A stretch of DNA of 64,000 nt from Lachnospiraceae bacterium (GCA_021202635.1 JAJQCQ010000044.1:33638-97637), one strand, 5' to 3'; numbered from the stretch's first letter, positions 1 to 9,204 are shown. Notes: generated by a model from the sequence alone, not told the origin. A program made the numbers and translations.

Positions 1-477
1 CTCCGACTCGCGAATTGTACTCCCCAGCACACCGACCTGACCGAATTTCTCCGGCCGGTACAGGCCAAGCATCAGAGCCGCCGCGCCTCCCATGGAATAG
101 CCCGCCAGATAATTGTCCTCCGGCTTCTGCGAGGCCGGGAACATCTGATAAATATAAGGCATCAGTTCCTCAAAAAGATAATCGGTAAACGGGAAGCCCG
201 TGCCGAATTCCATATGATTCGCGAAGTCACTGTTCAATCCGTTCGGGATAACCACCATAACTTCCTTCCCCCGGAGCATCTGCTCCAGATGGGTACGATA
301 CATAAAATCCTCAATATCGCCGGTTGCACCGTGAAGCAGCCACAATACTGGGTATTTCTTCCCTTTGACGTAATAGTCCTCCGGCCGCTTTCCCATGCCC
401 GGCTCCGGCAGAAGGATACCGACATGTGTATTCAGCATCAGTTTTCTGCTGCGCTGCCTTAAAATAGTCTGATTCAT
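1..477 (-). CDS. Alpha/beta-hydrolase esterase, tributyrin-esterase type (C-terminus beyond window)
   Basis: The reading frame opens at an ATG at 477 (protein begins MNQTILRQRSRKLML) and is still open at the left edge, so only the first 159 residues are present. They carry the oxyanion HGA motif (LLHGATGD), the N-(S/G)-D-F block before the lid, and the nucleophile elbow GYSMGG (Ser near residue 128). It aligns closely with the esterase just upstream at 583-1437, so the two are tandem paralogues. By family it should hydrolyse short acyl esters in the cytoplasm. The start is set by a GGAG-containing ribosome site and by alignment with the paralogue. The catalytic Asp and His lie outside the window. 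Confidence 0.85.
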   Translation of the reverse strand, partial: MNQTILRQRSRKLMLNTHVGILLPEPGMGKRPEDYYVKGKKYPVLWLLHGATGDIEDFMYRTHLEQMLRGKEVMVVIPNGLNSDFANHMEFGTGFPFTDYLFEELMPYIYQMFPASQKPEDNYLAGYSMGGAAALMLGLYRPEKFGQVGVLGSTIRESE

Positions 478-582
478 ATTCCATCTCCATTCTGACAATA
501 TCGCAATCTGACAACAAACGCCCAGGTCTATTTTTTGTCCAATAAATCCGTCTAAACGATTGATCGGACAAAGCAGCACCTG

Positions 583-1437
583 TCAGATCTGATAATAATC
601 CAGGAAGCAGCCGATTTCCGTGTCAAAGAAATCTTCATAATGCCCGACCCCTTCCGCAATCTTAAAGAACATCCGGTCAGCCACGCCCAGTTCTTCCGCC
701 CGCTTCTGCAGACGAACGGTCGCCGGGTAAAAAAGATCCGCCGTACCGCAGGCCACATAGATTTCCGGCAGCTCCCCTCTCGCCGCAACCTCCGGGAAGC
801 GCTCCCACATGGCATCCGGGGAAGCAAGAAAATCACGGATGGTCGGATATTTTGTAATCACATTCAGTTCCTTCAGCTTCATCCCTTCCTCCGGTCTGCC
901 GTATTCCGTCGGAAATGCCTTACGGTCTGCGAGAACGAGCTTCCGGAATTCCGTCGAATCCATGTCCAGGTAATCCTTTAAATAATCCGATTCCCGCAGC
1001 GAAGCGCCCATCACGCCAAGGGCGGCGAATTTTTCCGGTCTCTGTAATCCAAGAGAAAAGGTGCCGAATCCACCCATGGAAACACCTGCCAGATAATTGT
1101 CCTCCTTTGCGGAGGATACCGGGAATGTCGCATAAATAAACGGCATCAGTTCTTCAAAAAAGAACGCCGGAAAATTATATCCGGTACCGAACTGCTCATA
1201 ATTACCAAAATCACTGTTCAGAGCAGACGGCAGAATAACCGCCATCCGATGTTTTTGCATCATCTCATCCAGATCGGCAGTAGCCAGAAATGAACGGTGG
1301 TCGCCGCAGGCTCCGTGCAGCAGCCAGACCGCCTTCAGCTTCTCCCCTTCCCCCACAGGCTCATCGGGAAGCAAGACAGTCACATCAGCTGGCATAAACA
1401 GAATCCTGCTCATCAGTCTTACTGTCGCAATGTTCAT
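583..1437 (-). CDS. Alpha/beta-hydrolase esterase, tributyrin-esterase type
   Basis: Cytoplasmic serine esterase of about 284 residues. Visible are the oxyanion motif LLHGACGD, nucleophile elbow GVSMGG (Ser about residue 120), an Asp in GTADLFYP and the His in EGVGHYEDFFD, so the triad is complete. An ATG lies 12 nt further upstream but is only one base from the AGAAAGGA ribosome site. The ATG at 1437 sits better and its N-terminus (MNIATVRLMSR) matches that of the neighbouring paralogue. It is followed about 105 bases later by the second esterase, in the same direction. The substrate is unknown; relatives cleave short-chain esters and acetylated sugars. Confidence 0.9.
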   Translation of the reverse strand: MNIATVRLMSRILFMPADVTVLLPDEPVGEGEKLKAVWLLHGACGDHRSFLATADLDEMMQKHRMAVILPSALNSDFGNYEQFGTGYNFPAFFFEELMPFIYATFPVSSAKEDNYLAGVSMGGFGTFSLGLQRPEKFAALGVMGASLRESDYLKDYLDMDSTEFRKLVLADRKAFPTEYGRPEEGMKLKELNVITKYPTIRDFLASPDAMWERFPEVAARGELPEIYVACGTADLFYPATVRLQKRAEELGVADRMFFKIAEGVGHYEDFFDTEIGCFLDYYQI

Positions 1438-1511
1438 ATCATTTATCATTTCCTTTCTGAATTATGTCATAAATCCCGCTTAGGATTTGTGACCGTTACC
1501 ATGCTATTTTC

Positions 1512-1540
1512 ATTTTATTCCTTTTATCTATTATTGTAAA
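1512..1540 (-). promoter_or_regulatory. Sigma-A promoter for the esterase pair
   Basis: On the minus strand TTTACA (1540-1535), a 17-bp spacer and TAAAAT (1517-1512) lie about 75 bases upstream of the esterase start in a very AT-rich stretch. Confidence 0.5.
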
Positions 1541-1619
1541 ATGTTCCTTTTATAAAATATTTTTAGTTTATTTATAAGTGTTAACGAGGTGTTTTAATTG
1601 TTTTTCAATAGATGAAATA

Positions 1620-1647
1620 TTGATTTTTTTCTTTCTTTCTATATAAT
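1620..1647 (+). promoter_or_regulatory. Sigma-A promoter for the 32-aa ORF and membrane protein
   Basis: TTGATT at 1620-1625, 16-bp spacer, TATAAT at 1642-1647. Transcription should begin near 1654, giving a leader of about 78 nt before the first small ORF. Confidence 0.6.
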
Positions 1648-1680
1648 AAAAAGCAGAATCTGTATAGTAGGGAAAGAGAT

Positions 1681-1724
1681 CCTTCGGTTGATATGAAAAA
1701 TTCTGCAATGTTTCCGACCGAAGG
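1681..1724 (+). promoter_or_regulatory. Leader hairpin that pairs with a ribosome site
   Basis: CCTTCGGT (1681-1688) is perfectly complementary to ACCGAAGG (1717-1724). The right arm covers the first bases of the AAGGAG ribosome site of the ORF starting at 1732, so the stem could hold translation down. Confidence 0.45.
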
Positions 1725-1731
1725 AGCGTTC

Positions 1732-1830
1732 ATGGAACAATTTGGAGATTATTTCCGGCTGACATTGGATATATACAGAGAAAAGATTGATAGAACCGAA
1801 CAATACGCTTTCAGAAAGGTTAAAAAATAG
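1732..1830 (+). CDS. Small ORF, 32 residues
   Basis: A 32-codon frame (starts MEQFGDYFRLTLDIYREK, ends with several Lys) has a textbook AAGGAG site seven bases before its ATG and a promoter upstream. Its TAG lies two bases before the next gene's ATG, so translation of the two is probably coupled. The peptide is charged and has no hydrophobic stretch. It could be a leader peptide or a small regulatory protein; no family is recognised. Support is position and ribosome site only. Confidence 0.45.
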   Translation: MEQFGDYFRLTLDIYREKIDRTEQYAFRKVKK

Positions 1831-1832
1831 TT

Positions 1833-2345
1833 ATGAAAGAAAAAGAAACAGAAACAACCACCAGACAGACACAGAAAAGCAATCAAAATAATAACTCCCG
1901 TTCCCCGCAAAACCTCGCAAAATACCGCAGCCTTCTCCTGCCGCTGCTGATCATTATCATCTATACCATCTATCAGTTTGTGGGAGGCGGCGCCGCGGCA
2001 GATTTTGCCTGGTCAGAGACGTCCGTGACCGTGATCTGCCCGGATGAAACAGAGTTCACCCTTGATTATGCGGACGTTACCTCACTGGAGCTCTGCACCG
2101 ACGCAGACTACGGTACCTGTATCTCCGGAAATGATTCCGGCAGCGCTTACTATGGTACCTGGGAGAACGACCTGTGGGGCACTTACAGTCTGTGCGTAAC
2201 TCAGTCCATCGGGAACTGTATCGTCATGCAGACCGATGACGCCACACTCGTCATCAACTACGAATCGGAAGAAATCACTTCTGCCCTCTTCGAAGAGATC
2301 CAGAAGTATTGCGACGCCGCGACCGTTCAGGCCGCGGCTTTATAA
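1833..2345 (+). CDS. Membrane-anchored protein with predicted PH-like extracytoplasmic domain
   Basis: 170 residues: a polar Thr/Gln/Asn-rich N-terminus (1-30), one hydrophobic segment (about 32-50, LLLPLLIIIIYTIYQFV), then a beta-rich domain of about 115 residues. The domain shows alternating strands and the pattern SVTVICPDETEFTLDYADV, resembling bacterial PH-like domains with a final helix (SALFEEIQKYCDAA). This points to a single-pass protein with the domain outside or facing the membrane. It follows the 32-aa ORF by two bases and shares its promoter. The PH-like assignment is inferred from the strand/helix pattern only; function is unknown. Confidence 0.65.
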   Translation: MKEKETETTTRQTQKSNQNNNSRSPQNLAKYRSLLLPLLIIIIYTIYQFVGGGAAADFAWSETSVTVICPDETEFTLDYADVTSLELCTDADYGTCISGNDSGSAYYGTWENDLWGTYSLCVTQSIGNCIVMQTDDATLVINYESEEITSALFEEIQKYCDAATVQAAAL

Positions 2346-2350
2346 TCTCC

Positions 2351-3115
2351 TCAATCCCGCAACTCCAGCCCGCCGCTCACCGCGATCGTCTGTCCGGTGA
2401 TATAAGAGCTCTCTTCGCTGGCAAGGAAGCAGATCAGCTCTCCTAAGTCATCCGGAGTTCCCAGCCTGCCCATCGGGATGCGTTCCAGCATTTTGGACGG
2501 ATCCACATCGCCCGGATTGACGCCCTCGATACGTGGGATGGCTCCCTTGGAAATGCCGTTGACTGTAATCCCGTCCCTGGCCAGGCGGGCAGCCGCGTTT
2601 AGCGTCAGAGAATGCACCGCGCCCTTGGCCACCGCATTCTCGAAGCTCTCGTGAACGCCTCCCTGTGTTCCTTCTACGGTCGTCATAAAAATGACTCTGG
2701 GGGCACGGCTCTGCCTCAGGAAGGGGAGTGCTGCGTGCAGCATTCCATAGGCGCCGCCCACCAGATGTCCGATGCCATGCAGCAGATCAGCCGGTGCGAC
2801 TTCTTCCATCGGTACATCGCGCCCGGTCGCTCCGGTATTCGCGATCAGTACATCCACAGAGCCAAATTCCCGGGCAATCCGCTCATAGGTAGACGGATCT
2901 TCCTCGGCAGGCCCGCTTTCTAAGGCGCCCACCGCGATACAGCACCCCGGCAGCTGCATATCATTGATCTCATCGACCAGCTTCTGCGCGCGCTCTGCCA
3001 TATGCGTCATCATAATTACATTCATCCCACCGGCACAGAGCAGCTTTACCGCCGCCACTCCATCGCCCGCCGTAGCACCCGCGAACACGCAGGTGCGGCC
3101 TTTTAATGTCTGCAT
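2351..3115 (-). CDS. SDR-family oxidoreductase lacking the catalytic Tyr
   Basis: 254 residues with the Rossmann layout of short-chain dehydrogenases: glycine-rich loop GATAGDGV (13-20), VDVLIANTGATG (NAG-like block, about 88-98), TVNGISKGAIPRI after the active site, and the family C-terminus SSYITGQTIAVSGG. The YxxxK position reads NAVAK (160-164), so the Tyr is Asn, and the usual Ser on the preceding strand is Thr (FMTTVEG). Lys164 is kept. It may therefore bind NAD(P) without normal dehydrogenase chemistry. It lies 15 bases after the hydrolase gene at 3131-4444 and is probably co-transcribed with it. Ribosome site GGAAGG precedes ATG 3115. Confidence 0.85.
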   Translation of the reverse strand: MQTLKGRTCVFAGATAGDGVAAVKLLCAGGMNVIMMTHMAERAQKLVDEINDMQLPGCCIAVGALESGPAEEDPSTYERIAREFGSVDVLIANTGATGRDVPMEEVAPADLLHGIGHLVGGAYGMLHAALPFLRQSRAPRVIFMTTVEGTQGGVHESFENAVAKGAVHSLTLNAAARLARDGITVNGISKGAIPRIEGVNPGDVDPSKMLERIPMGRLGTPDDLGELICFLASEESSYITGQTIAVSGGLELRD

Positions 3116-3130
3116 AATTTGTCATCCTTC

Positions 3131-4444
3131 CTACAGGAACCGCCCCGGTTTTCCGAGCCATTCATCCAGATAATCAAAGACGACCTTTTCCGTATCACCG
3201 AATTCCGGTCTTCCCTCATTGTCAAAATTATGGCCTGCGCCTTCCATAAAAGCGATGGATTTATCCTCGCTGGCCGCGTTGTGATAGACAGTTTCAGAAG
3301 CAAGAAATTCATACCCGCCCGTCATGCCCATGACCAGCAGCGGCGCCTTGATATAACGGATGTTGCCTGGAGTGCAGCTGTAGGTATTCTCATATAAAAT
3401 GCCCTCTGCCCCGTCCTCACTCACACAGTAATCCTCTCCGGCCATCACCGCACGGTTAGTCAGGTAAGAACGCACCGTGTCCATGATGCAGGCCTGGCTG
3501 GACGGCGTCATGGAACGGCCGCCCAGCGGACGCCGCAGGCTGCGGATTATTTCAAAGGTAGTACTCCCATCCTGATGAAGCAGCGTGTATTCCTGCTTCG
3601 TATGAGAGAGCAAACGCAGGTCTTCCGGAAACAGCTTGTTGCAGGGCTTGATCTGGACAGCGGCAGTGACATTGAACGGCTCATCGTCCACATAATTTCC
3701 TTTTCCGCTCTCAATGGCTTCCAGGCGATCGAGTGCCCGCCGGATAATCGCATTATTCCGCTCCGCCTGCGCTGCAAAAAACTTTTTCAGAAAGCTCTCG
3801 CTGTAGGTGGAACCCTCCGGGTCATAGCCATTCGCCGGGTTAAAAACGTCCAGCTCCGGATCCAGCTTCATGCCGTTGCCTTCCTCGATGACTGCCGGGT
3901 CAATGCTAAACAGAGTCATCGCGCCATTGCCCCAATTGGAATCCAGTGTCATAATGCCGTCCGCGGCAGGCAATTTTTCAGTAATGGAGCATTTAATCAG
4001 ATAATTGTCTCTCTGAAACAGTTCGGGGCCGTTTTCTGCGGCGGCCTGGTAAGCGCTCATCAGAGTCGCGCCGCCGCTGTGACCCATCAGAATCACCTTT
4101 TCAATACCCGGATACGCACGCATGAATTCCACCGCTTCCCGGATATCCAGCATTTTCGCATCCAGTGTCGCGTGAGCATCGCTTACCTGCCCGCATAACA
4201 CGCGATAGCCTCTCTTTGCCAGCTCACCGCCCAGATGGATCAGACTGTAATCATCATCGGAATGGATCGCGATGATGCCGATCCGGCTTTTTTCGGTCGG
4301 AACCACCGGTTCATAAAGCATACAGTGCATCCCTTTCATGATAAAGCCCAGATGCACATAAATATCCCGGATCATCAGCCCCTCCGGACGATACCCGCCG
4401 GTGGTGCCGATTATTTGTTTTGTATTTGAGTCATATTGCAGCAT
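3131..4444 (-). CDS. Alpha/beta-hydrolase family protein
   Basis: 437 residues. An N-terminal region precedes the hydrolase core. The nucleophile elbow is GHSGGA in VILMGHSGGATLM, followed by a long insert (about residues 160-330), then a late strand APLLVMGMTGGYEF and the likely catalytic His in EGAGHNFD. The ATG at 4444 is chosen because GGGGAGG lies five bases before it; the frame extends six codons upstream only to a TTG. It heads a two-gene unit with the SDR-like gene. The pairing suggests a small catabolic or detoxifying route, but the substrate cannot be read from sequence. Confidence 0.8.
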   Translation of the reverse strand: MLQYDSNTKQIIGTTGGYRPEGLMIRDIYVHLGFIMKGMHCMLYEPVVPTEKSRIGIIAIHSDDDYSLIHLGGELAKRGYRVLCGQVSDAHATLDAKMLDIREAVEFMRAYPGIEKVILMGHSGGATLMSAYQAAAENGPELFQRDNYLIKCSITEKLPAADGIMTLDSNWGNGAMTLFSIDPAVIEEGNGMKLDPELDVFNPANGYDPEGSTYSESFLKKFFAAQAERNNAIIRRALDRLEAIESGKGNYVDDEPFNVTAAVQIKPCNKLFPEDLRLLSHTKQEYTLLHQDGSTTFEIIRSLRRPLGGRSMTPSSQACIMDTVRSYLTNRAVMAGEDYCVSEDGAEGILYENTYSCTPGNIRYIKAPLLVMGMTGGYEFLASETVYHNAASEDKSIAFMEGAGHNFDNEGRPEFGDTEKVVFDYLDEWLGKPGRFL

Positions 4445-4543
4445 AGGATCCTCCCCTATCAAGTCATATCGTAACCGTTCCGTGCTTTCACAGTTACGGG
4501 GAAAAGTTATAAATTCATTTGTCGTCTCAGTTGCACACAGCTT

Positions 4544-5206
4544 TCAGCAGATTTTAAATCCGCCCGCCGGCTCTGCCTCTTTGCTTTCTTCTTCCCTGTA
4601 GGGAATCTTCCTCTCCAGGGCACAGATTCCCAGGCTCGCTCCCGCGGAAAACAGCAGGCATAAAGCGCAGCGAAATTCTGCCATCGCAGCAGCGTCCAGA
4701 TGCAGCAGCAGATAAACAACTGTCAGGACAGATGCCGCGAACAGTCCTGCCGCCGCCGTTACTGTAGAGCGCCGGATGGAAACGCTGGTTGTACGATACT
4801 CATAAATGGTCAGCTTACGCGGCGCTGTCAGATAATTGACAAGCGTGCACAGAATCCAGAACAGCCCCACCAGAGAAACCACCTCCGCAGCGGTCACATA
4901 AACGGCTCTGTTGCTGCCCACACTTTCCAGCGCTCCCGCCACAAACAGAGCTACGGCAGCCGCAAACAGAAGGATATAAGCCACGCGAAGCCCGATTCTC
5001 TGATGGCCGGACAGATCCTGTATGCGATAAATATCTGTATACACATGTTCAATTTTCGTCTTTCCGTTTGGCAGTACCTTCTGCACCTCTGTGTAGCCTT
5101 CAAAATAACTGTGATATTTGCGGCTGTGGAAATCCAGAGTTTTGCCGTCCGGTTTTTTTATAGTGGATTCCTTTTTTCCGCCATAATACACCATATTTTC
5201 GCTCAT
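4544..5206 (-). CDS. Four-helix membrane protein, unknown function
   Basis: 220 residues. A cytoplasmic N-terminal part (1-70) holds KKPDGKTLDFHSRKY and KVLPNGKTKIEHVYTD. Four hydrophobic helices follow (about 78-98, 106-126, 148-168, 172-192) and then an acidic tail. ATG 5206 follows an AAGGGAAG ribosome site; the longer frame from 5272 has none. No family is recognised. It stands between the ABC importer and the hydrolase/SDR pair, about 100 bases from each. Confidence 0.65.
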   Translation of the reverse strand: MSENMVYYGGKKESTIKKPDGKTLDFHSRKYHSYFEGYTEVQKVLPNGKTKIEHVYTDIYRIQDLSGHQRIGLRVAYILLFAAAVALFVAGALESVGSNRAVYVTAAEVVSLVGLFWILCTLVNYLTAPRKLTIYEYRTTSVSIRRSTVTAAAGLFAASVLTVVYLLLHLDAAAMAEFRCALCLLFSAGASLGICALERKIPYREEESKEAEPAGGFKIC

Positions 5207-5304
5207 ACAGGATTCTTCCCTTCTATAATTATGATGCCAGAGTCCGAGGTTCTGATACCACGGTATTGCCATAAGGCAATTCTACATACCGAGGCGTTCC
5301 TTAT

Positions 5305-6255
5305 TTAATTGATCTCCCGTACCCTGCAGCACGACACAAAATGTCCGGGTTCGACTTCCTCCAGCTTCTGCGGCTGATGGCAGGCCTCCGTCGCATATGG
5401 ACAGCGGGCCGCAAAACGACAGCCAGGCTTTGGATTAATCGGGGAGGTGATCTCGCCAGTCAGCTGGATCCGCTGCATCGGATGATCCAGATCCGCTGAC
5501 GGAATCGCCGACAGCAGTGCTTTTGTATACGGATGCAGCGTTTCACGGAACAGATCGTCCGCGGAAGCTTTTTCTACCAGCTGCCCCAGGTACATCACGC
5601 AGATGTTCGTAGAAATATGCCGCACAACAGACAGGTCATGTGTGATAAACATATAGGCCATCCCCATCTGCTCCTGCAGATCCATCAGCAGGTTCAGCAC
5701 CTGTGCCTGGATCGAAACGTCCAGCGCGGACACCGGCTCATCACAGACGATGAATTCCGGGTTCAACGCCAGGGCACGCGCGATGCCGACACGCTGCCTG
5801 CGGCCTCCGTCCAGCTCATGCGGATAGCTCACCCGCAGCCGTTGGTCAATGCCTACCAGATCCATCAGTCGGTTCGTCTCCTCCTCCAGCTGTGACTTCT
5901 GGAATCGTCCGGAATATTGCAGCGGCTCCCGCACCGTTTCCTCAATCGTCATACGAGGATTCAGAGAGGAATAGGGGCCCTGAAAGATAATTTGCATCTT
6001 TTCCCGGATCTTTTTCAGCTTCTTTCCCTGCACATGGGTGATATCCTCACCGTTTAGCAGCACCTGGCCGTCCGTCGCCTCATGCAGACGGATGACTGCC
6101 CTGCCCAGAGTGGATTTTCCGCAGCCAGACTCTCCTACCACTCCCAGAGTCTCCCCTTTTGAGATGGTAAAGGACACATCATCCACAGCGTGATTCATCC
6201 CGGCGGGAACCTTAAAATATTTCTTCAGATTTTTGACTTCAATCAGATTTCCCAT
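5305..6255 (-). CDS. oppF: Peptide-type ABC importer ATPase, OppF-like
   Basis: 316 residues. Walker A GESGCGKST (about 40-48), Q-loop IFQGPYSSLNP, an ABC signature altered to DGGRRQRVGIARAL instead of LSGGQ, Walker B EFIVCDEPVSALD, switch His in FITHDLSVV, and the C-terminal oligopeptide/dipeptide extension with Cys residues (PGCRFAARCPYATEAC) that binds an Fe-S cluster in relatives. It is the last gene of the importer operon and starts 4 bases after oppD behind GGAGGTG. It powers uptake together with oppD. Substrate by family: peptides, though nickel or sugar uptake cannot be excluded. Confidence 0.93.
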   Translation of the reverse strand: MGNLIEVKNLKKYFKVPAGMNHAVDDVSFTISKGETLGVVGESGCGKSTLGRAVIRLHEATDGQVLLNGEDITHVQGKKLKKIREKMQIIFQGPYSSLNPRMTIEETVREPLQYSGRFQKSQLEEETNRLMDLVGIDQRLRVSYPHELDGGRRQRVGIARALALNPEFIVCDEPVSALDVSIQAQVLNLLMDLQEQMGMAYMFITHDLSVVRHISTNICVMYLGQLVEKASADDLFRETLHPYTKALLSAIPSADLDHPMQRIQLTGEITSPINPKPGCRFAARCPYATEACHQPQKLEEVEPGHFVSCCRVREIN

Positions 6256-6258
6256 GCC

Positions 6259-7242
6259 TTACACCTCCGTTTCTCTCTGGCAGCAGCGCACGAAATGGCC
6301 CGGTGCGATTTCTTTCAGAACAGGATGTGCCTTACAGCCCTCCTGCGCATATTTACAGCGGGGCGCGAACGCACAGCCTTCCGGAAGATCCGTAGGATCT
6401 GGCGGCATACCGGCGATCGGCTCCAGGCGCGAGGTTCTCACATGGATATCCGGGAGAGAATGAAACAGTCCGATCGTATACGGATGCGTCGGATGCCGGA
6501 AAATCGCTTCCTTCGTACCATACTCCACCAGCTCGCCGGCATAAATCACAGCCACTTTGTCGCAGGTCTCCGCCACGATGCCCAAATCATGCGTGATCAG
6601 GATCATGGAGGTCTGATATTTTTCACGAAGCTCCCGTATCAGGTCAAGCACCTGTGCCTGGATTGTTACATCCAGCGCGGTCGTCGGCTCGTCTGCAAGA
6701 AGCAGTGCCGGATTGCAGGCCAGCGCCATAGCGATTACCACACGCTGTTTCATACCGCCGGAAAACTGATGCGGGTACTCGGAATAACGCTCTCTGGGGA
6801 TATTTACCATCTCCAGCATATCCTGTGCCCGCTTCACCAGCTCCTGTTTGCTGACTCCTTTATTGTGGAGCTCCAGCACCTCCAGAATCTGGTCGCCGAC
6901 CGTCATCAGAGGATTCAGCGCCGTCATGGGGTCCTGAAAAATCATGGCGATTTTCTCACCGCGAACCTTCAGCATTTCTTCCTCCGACAGCTCCATCAGG
7001 TTCACGCCGTCCAGTTCAATCGTCCCGCCCTTAAAGATTGCGGGCGGATCGGGTAAAATCCGCAGAATAGACCGCGCGATCGTCGTTTTGCCCGCACCGG
7101 TCTCGCCCACCAGTCCCAGCGCCTCCCCTTTTTCCATATCAAAGGAAACGCCGTTTACCGCGTGGACAATCTTTTTCCCGGAGGTATACACGACTTCTAT
7201 ATCTTTTACCGAGAGGAATGCCCGCTCTTTTTGTTCTGTCAT
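6259..7242 (-). CDS. oppD: Peptide-type ABC importer ATPase, OppD-like
   Basis: 327 residues. Walker [11 protein letters not shown]-loop [11 protein letters not shown], canonical signature FSGGMKQRV, Walker [13 protein letters not shown], switch ITHDLGIV, and the oligopeptide extension with the Cys set [14 protein letters not shown]. It pairs with the OppF-like protein; only this subunit has the standard signature motif, so ATP hydrolysis may be asymmetric in the heterodimer. A strong AAAGGAGG site precedes ATG 7242. It lies 17 bases after the oppC-like gene. Confidence 0.94.
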   Translation of the reverse strand: MTEQKERAFLSVKDIEVVYTSGKKIVHAVNGVSFDMEKGEALGLVGETGAGKTTIARSILRILPDPPAIFKGGTIELDGVNLMELSEEEMLKVRGEKIAMIFQDPMTALNPLMTVGDQILEVLELHNKGVSKQELVKRAQDMLEMVNIPRERYSEYPHQFSGGMKQRVVIAMALACNPALLLADEPTTALDVTIQAQVLDLIRELREKYQTSMILITHDLGIVAETCDKVAVIYAGELVEYGTKEAIFRHPTHPYTIGLFHSLPDIHVRTSRLEPIAGMPPDPTDLPEGCAFAPRCKYAQEGCKAHPVLKEIAPGHFVRCCQRETEV

Positions 7243-7259
7243 GACAAATTCCTCCTTTA

Positions 7260-8144
7260 TCAGCTTCTGAGCTTCGGATCCAGCGCATCGCGAAGACCAT
7301 CGCCCAGCAGGTTAATAGCCAGCACCGTCAGAGCGATGATCAGGCCGGGGAACAGAATAATATGAGGATAATAGAGGATATCCGCTTTGCCGTCTGCGAG
7401 CATGGCGCCCCACTCCGGTGTCGGCGGCTGGATGCCCAGACCGATGTAAGAGAGCGTCGCCGCCATCGTAATCGTCTGACCAATCGTCATCGTCGCCGTG
7501 ACAATCGTCGGAGCGATGACATTCGGCAGCAGATGCTTAAACATGATCTTGCTCTTCGGGCAATTGATTGATTCCGCCGCCTCCAGATATTCCTTATTCC
7601 TCTCACGTAGGATCTGCGCACGCTGCATCCGGACATTTCCCGGAACGCCGCCGATCGCAAGCGCGATAATCGTATTCGTAAAACCGCTGCCCAGGGTCGC
7701 GGAAATCAGCAGACACAGCAGCATGCCGGGAATCGCGGACCAGATATCCATGATACGCATGATAACCGTCTCCACAATACCTCCGAAATACCCCGCCAGG
7801 GATCCTAAAAGGACGCCAACCACACTTCCCAGAAGCGCCGTCAGAATACCCAGTGCCAGAGAATAACGGCCGCCAACCATCAGACGGGTCAGAATATCTC
7901 GTCCGAGCGCGTCCGTGCCAAACGGATGCGCCAGGCTCGGCAGCGCCTTGATGTTCATCAGGTCAAACTGATCATACGTGTATGGCGAGAGGAACGGTCC
8001 GATCAGGCAAAACAGGACAATGACGATAAACAGGATAGCGCCCAGCTTCGCACTTGGTGCTTTTACCGTGCGTTCGAGAGTCTCTGCCAGCATGGATTTT
8101 TTCTTTATTTTTTGTAGTTTTGCCACAGCTTCCTTTGCAGCCAT
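7260..8144 (-). CDS. oppC: ABC importer permease, OppC/DppC-like
   Basis: 294 residues. An N-terminal cytoplasmic helix and first membrane helix (about 35-57) precede the DppC-type core with five further helices. The permease EAA-like loop reads EYLEAAESINCPKSKIMFKHLLPN, which contacts the ATPases. The C-terminus GDGLRDALDPKLRS is typical of the family. AAGGAGG precedes ATG 8144, five bases after the end of the oppB-like gene. Confidence 0.94.
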   Translation of the reverse strand: MAAKEAVAKLQKIKKKSMLAETLERTVKAPSAKLGAILFIVIVLFCLIGPFLSPYTYDQFDLMNIKALPSLAHPFGTDALGRDILTRLMVGGRYSLALGILTALLGSVVGVLLGSLAGYFGGIVETVIMRIMDIWSAIPGMLLCLLISATLGSGFTNTIIALAIGGVPGNVRMQRAQILRERNKEYLEAAESINCPKSKIMFKHLLPNVIAPTIVTATMTIGQTITMAATLSYIGLGIQPPTPEWGAMLADGKADILYYPHIILFPGLIIALTVLAINLLGDGLRDALDPKLRS

Positions 8145-8148
8145 CTGC

Positions 8149-9119
8149 TCATTCCTCCTTCCCTTTCTTCTTCCCGGCCAGCTTGCCGGAAGCAGAATAC
8201 TGTGCCTTGATCCGAGGATCTACAAACGCATACGCCAGATCCACCACCAGCATGGCAATGGAAGTAAACAGCGCGAAGAATACTACGCAGCCCCGCACAA
8301 TCGGATAGTCCCGGGAATTGATGCCAGTCAGCATGTAAAGTCCGACACCCGGAATAGAAAACACAGATTCAATAACCGCGCCACCGGCAACGATGCTCGA
8401 AAAACCGGTTCCCAGTGAGGTGATAATCGGCATCAGGCGTTCGGCAGCATGTGCCGGCGCACAACCACGCCTTCTGCCTGTCCCTTCGCACGAGCGGTCG
8501 TAATGTAATCCGCCCGGAACACCTCCAGCATGGAGGAACGGGTCTGGCGGGCATTCACCGCGATGCCAGGAAGAGACATCACGATAATCGGCATGATAAA
8601 GCTCTTCCAGCTGTCCACACCATACGCAGGCAGCCAGCCCAGCCTCTGCGCAAATAACACAATCATCATCAGTGCCAGCCAGAAGTCCGGGATCGAAATA
8701 AAGACCATTGCAATCACCATGGACACAGAATCTTGCCACCGCCCCTCATGCGTAGCAGCGAAAATACCAAGAGAAAGACCCACCGCTACATTCAGAATCA
8801 TCGCCGTCAGGCCGATAAATACCGTGTAAGGAAGGTGGTTCAGCAATTCCTGCATCACCGGCACATTGTAGGTCCAGGAGGTTCCCAGATCCAGATGCAA
8901 AAAGGTATCGGACATGAAGCTGGCGAGCTGCGCCAGATACGATTTATCCAGGCCAAGCACGGCTCTTAAGTTTTCCACATCGGCAGCCGTAGCAGTCGGG
9001 CCCAGCTGATTTCGCGCCGGATCACCGGGTGTGAAATACAGGATCGTAAAAATGACAAAAGCCGCAGCAATCATGATGACGATAACCATCAGAATTCGCT
9101 TGATAATATACCTTGCCAT
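8149..9119 (-). pseudogene. oppB: ABC importer permease, OppB/DppB-like, single-base frameshift
   Basis: An otherwise complete permease of about 323 residues split into two frames. The first frame runs 9119-8433 (MARYIIKRILMVIVIM to RRHMLPNA, then TGA). The remainder continues in another frame (LMPIITSLGTGFSSIVAGG to the stop at 8149). Adding one C in the GCC-TGATG region at about 8435 restores NALMPIIT, the normal EAA-loop sequence. Either the gene is broken or the base was lost in sequencing or assembly. Its neighbours are intact. AAGGAG lies eight bases before ATG 9119. Without this subunit the importer could not assemble, so a sequence error deserves serious consideration. Confidence 0.85.
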
Positions 9120-9141
9120 AAAGTTTTCTCCTTTTTGATAA

Positions 9142-9204
9142 GGCAACGGCGATTTCGCCGCTGCCCCAGGAACTCACGGGCTGCAGGGAGGCGCAGCCCG
9201 TGAG
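9142..9204 (-). other. Two intercistronic hairpins after the binding-protein gene
   Basis: A 12-bp perfect stem (CTCACGGGCTGC, 9173-9184, with 9193-9204) and an 11-bp stem (9142-9165, one G-T pair) follow the binding-protein gene. Neither is followed by a T-run on the minus strand. They look like mRNA-stabilising or partial-termination stems that raise binding-protein mRNA above permease mRNA. Confidence 0.6.
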
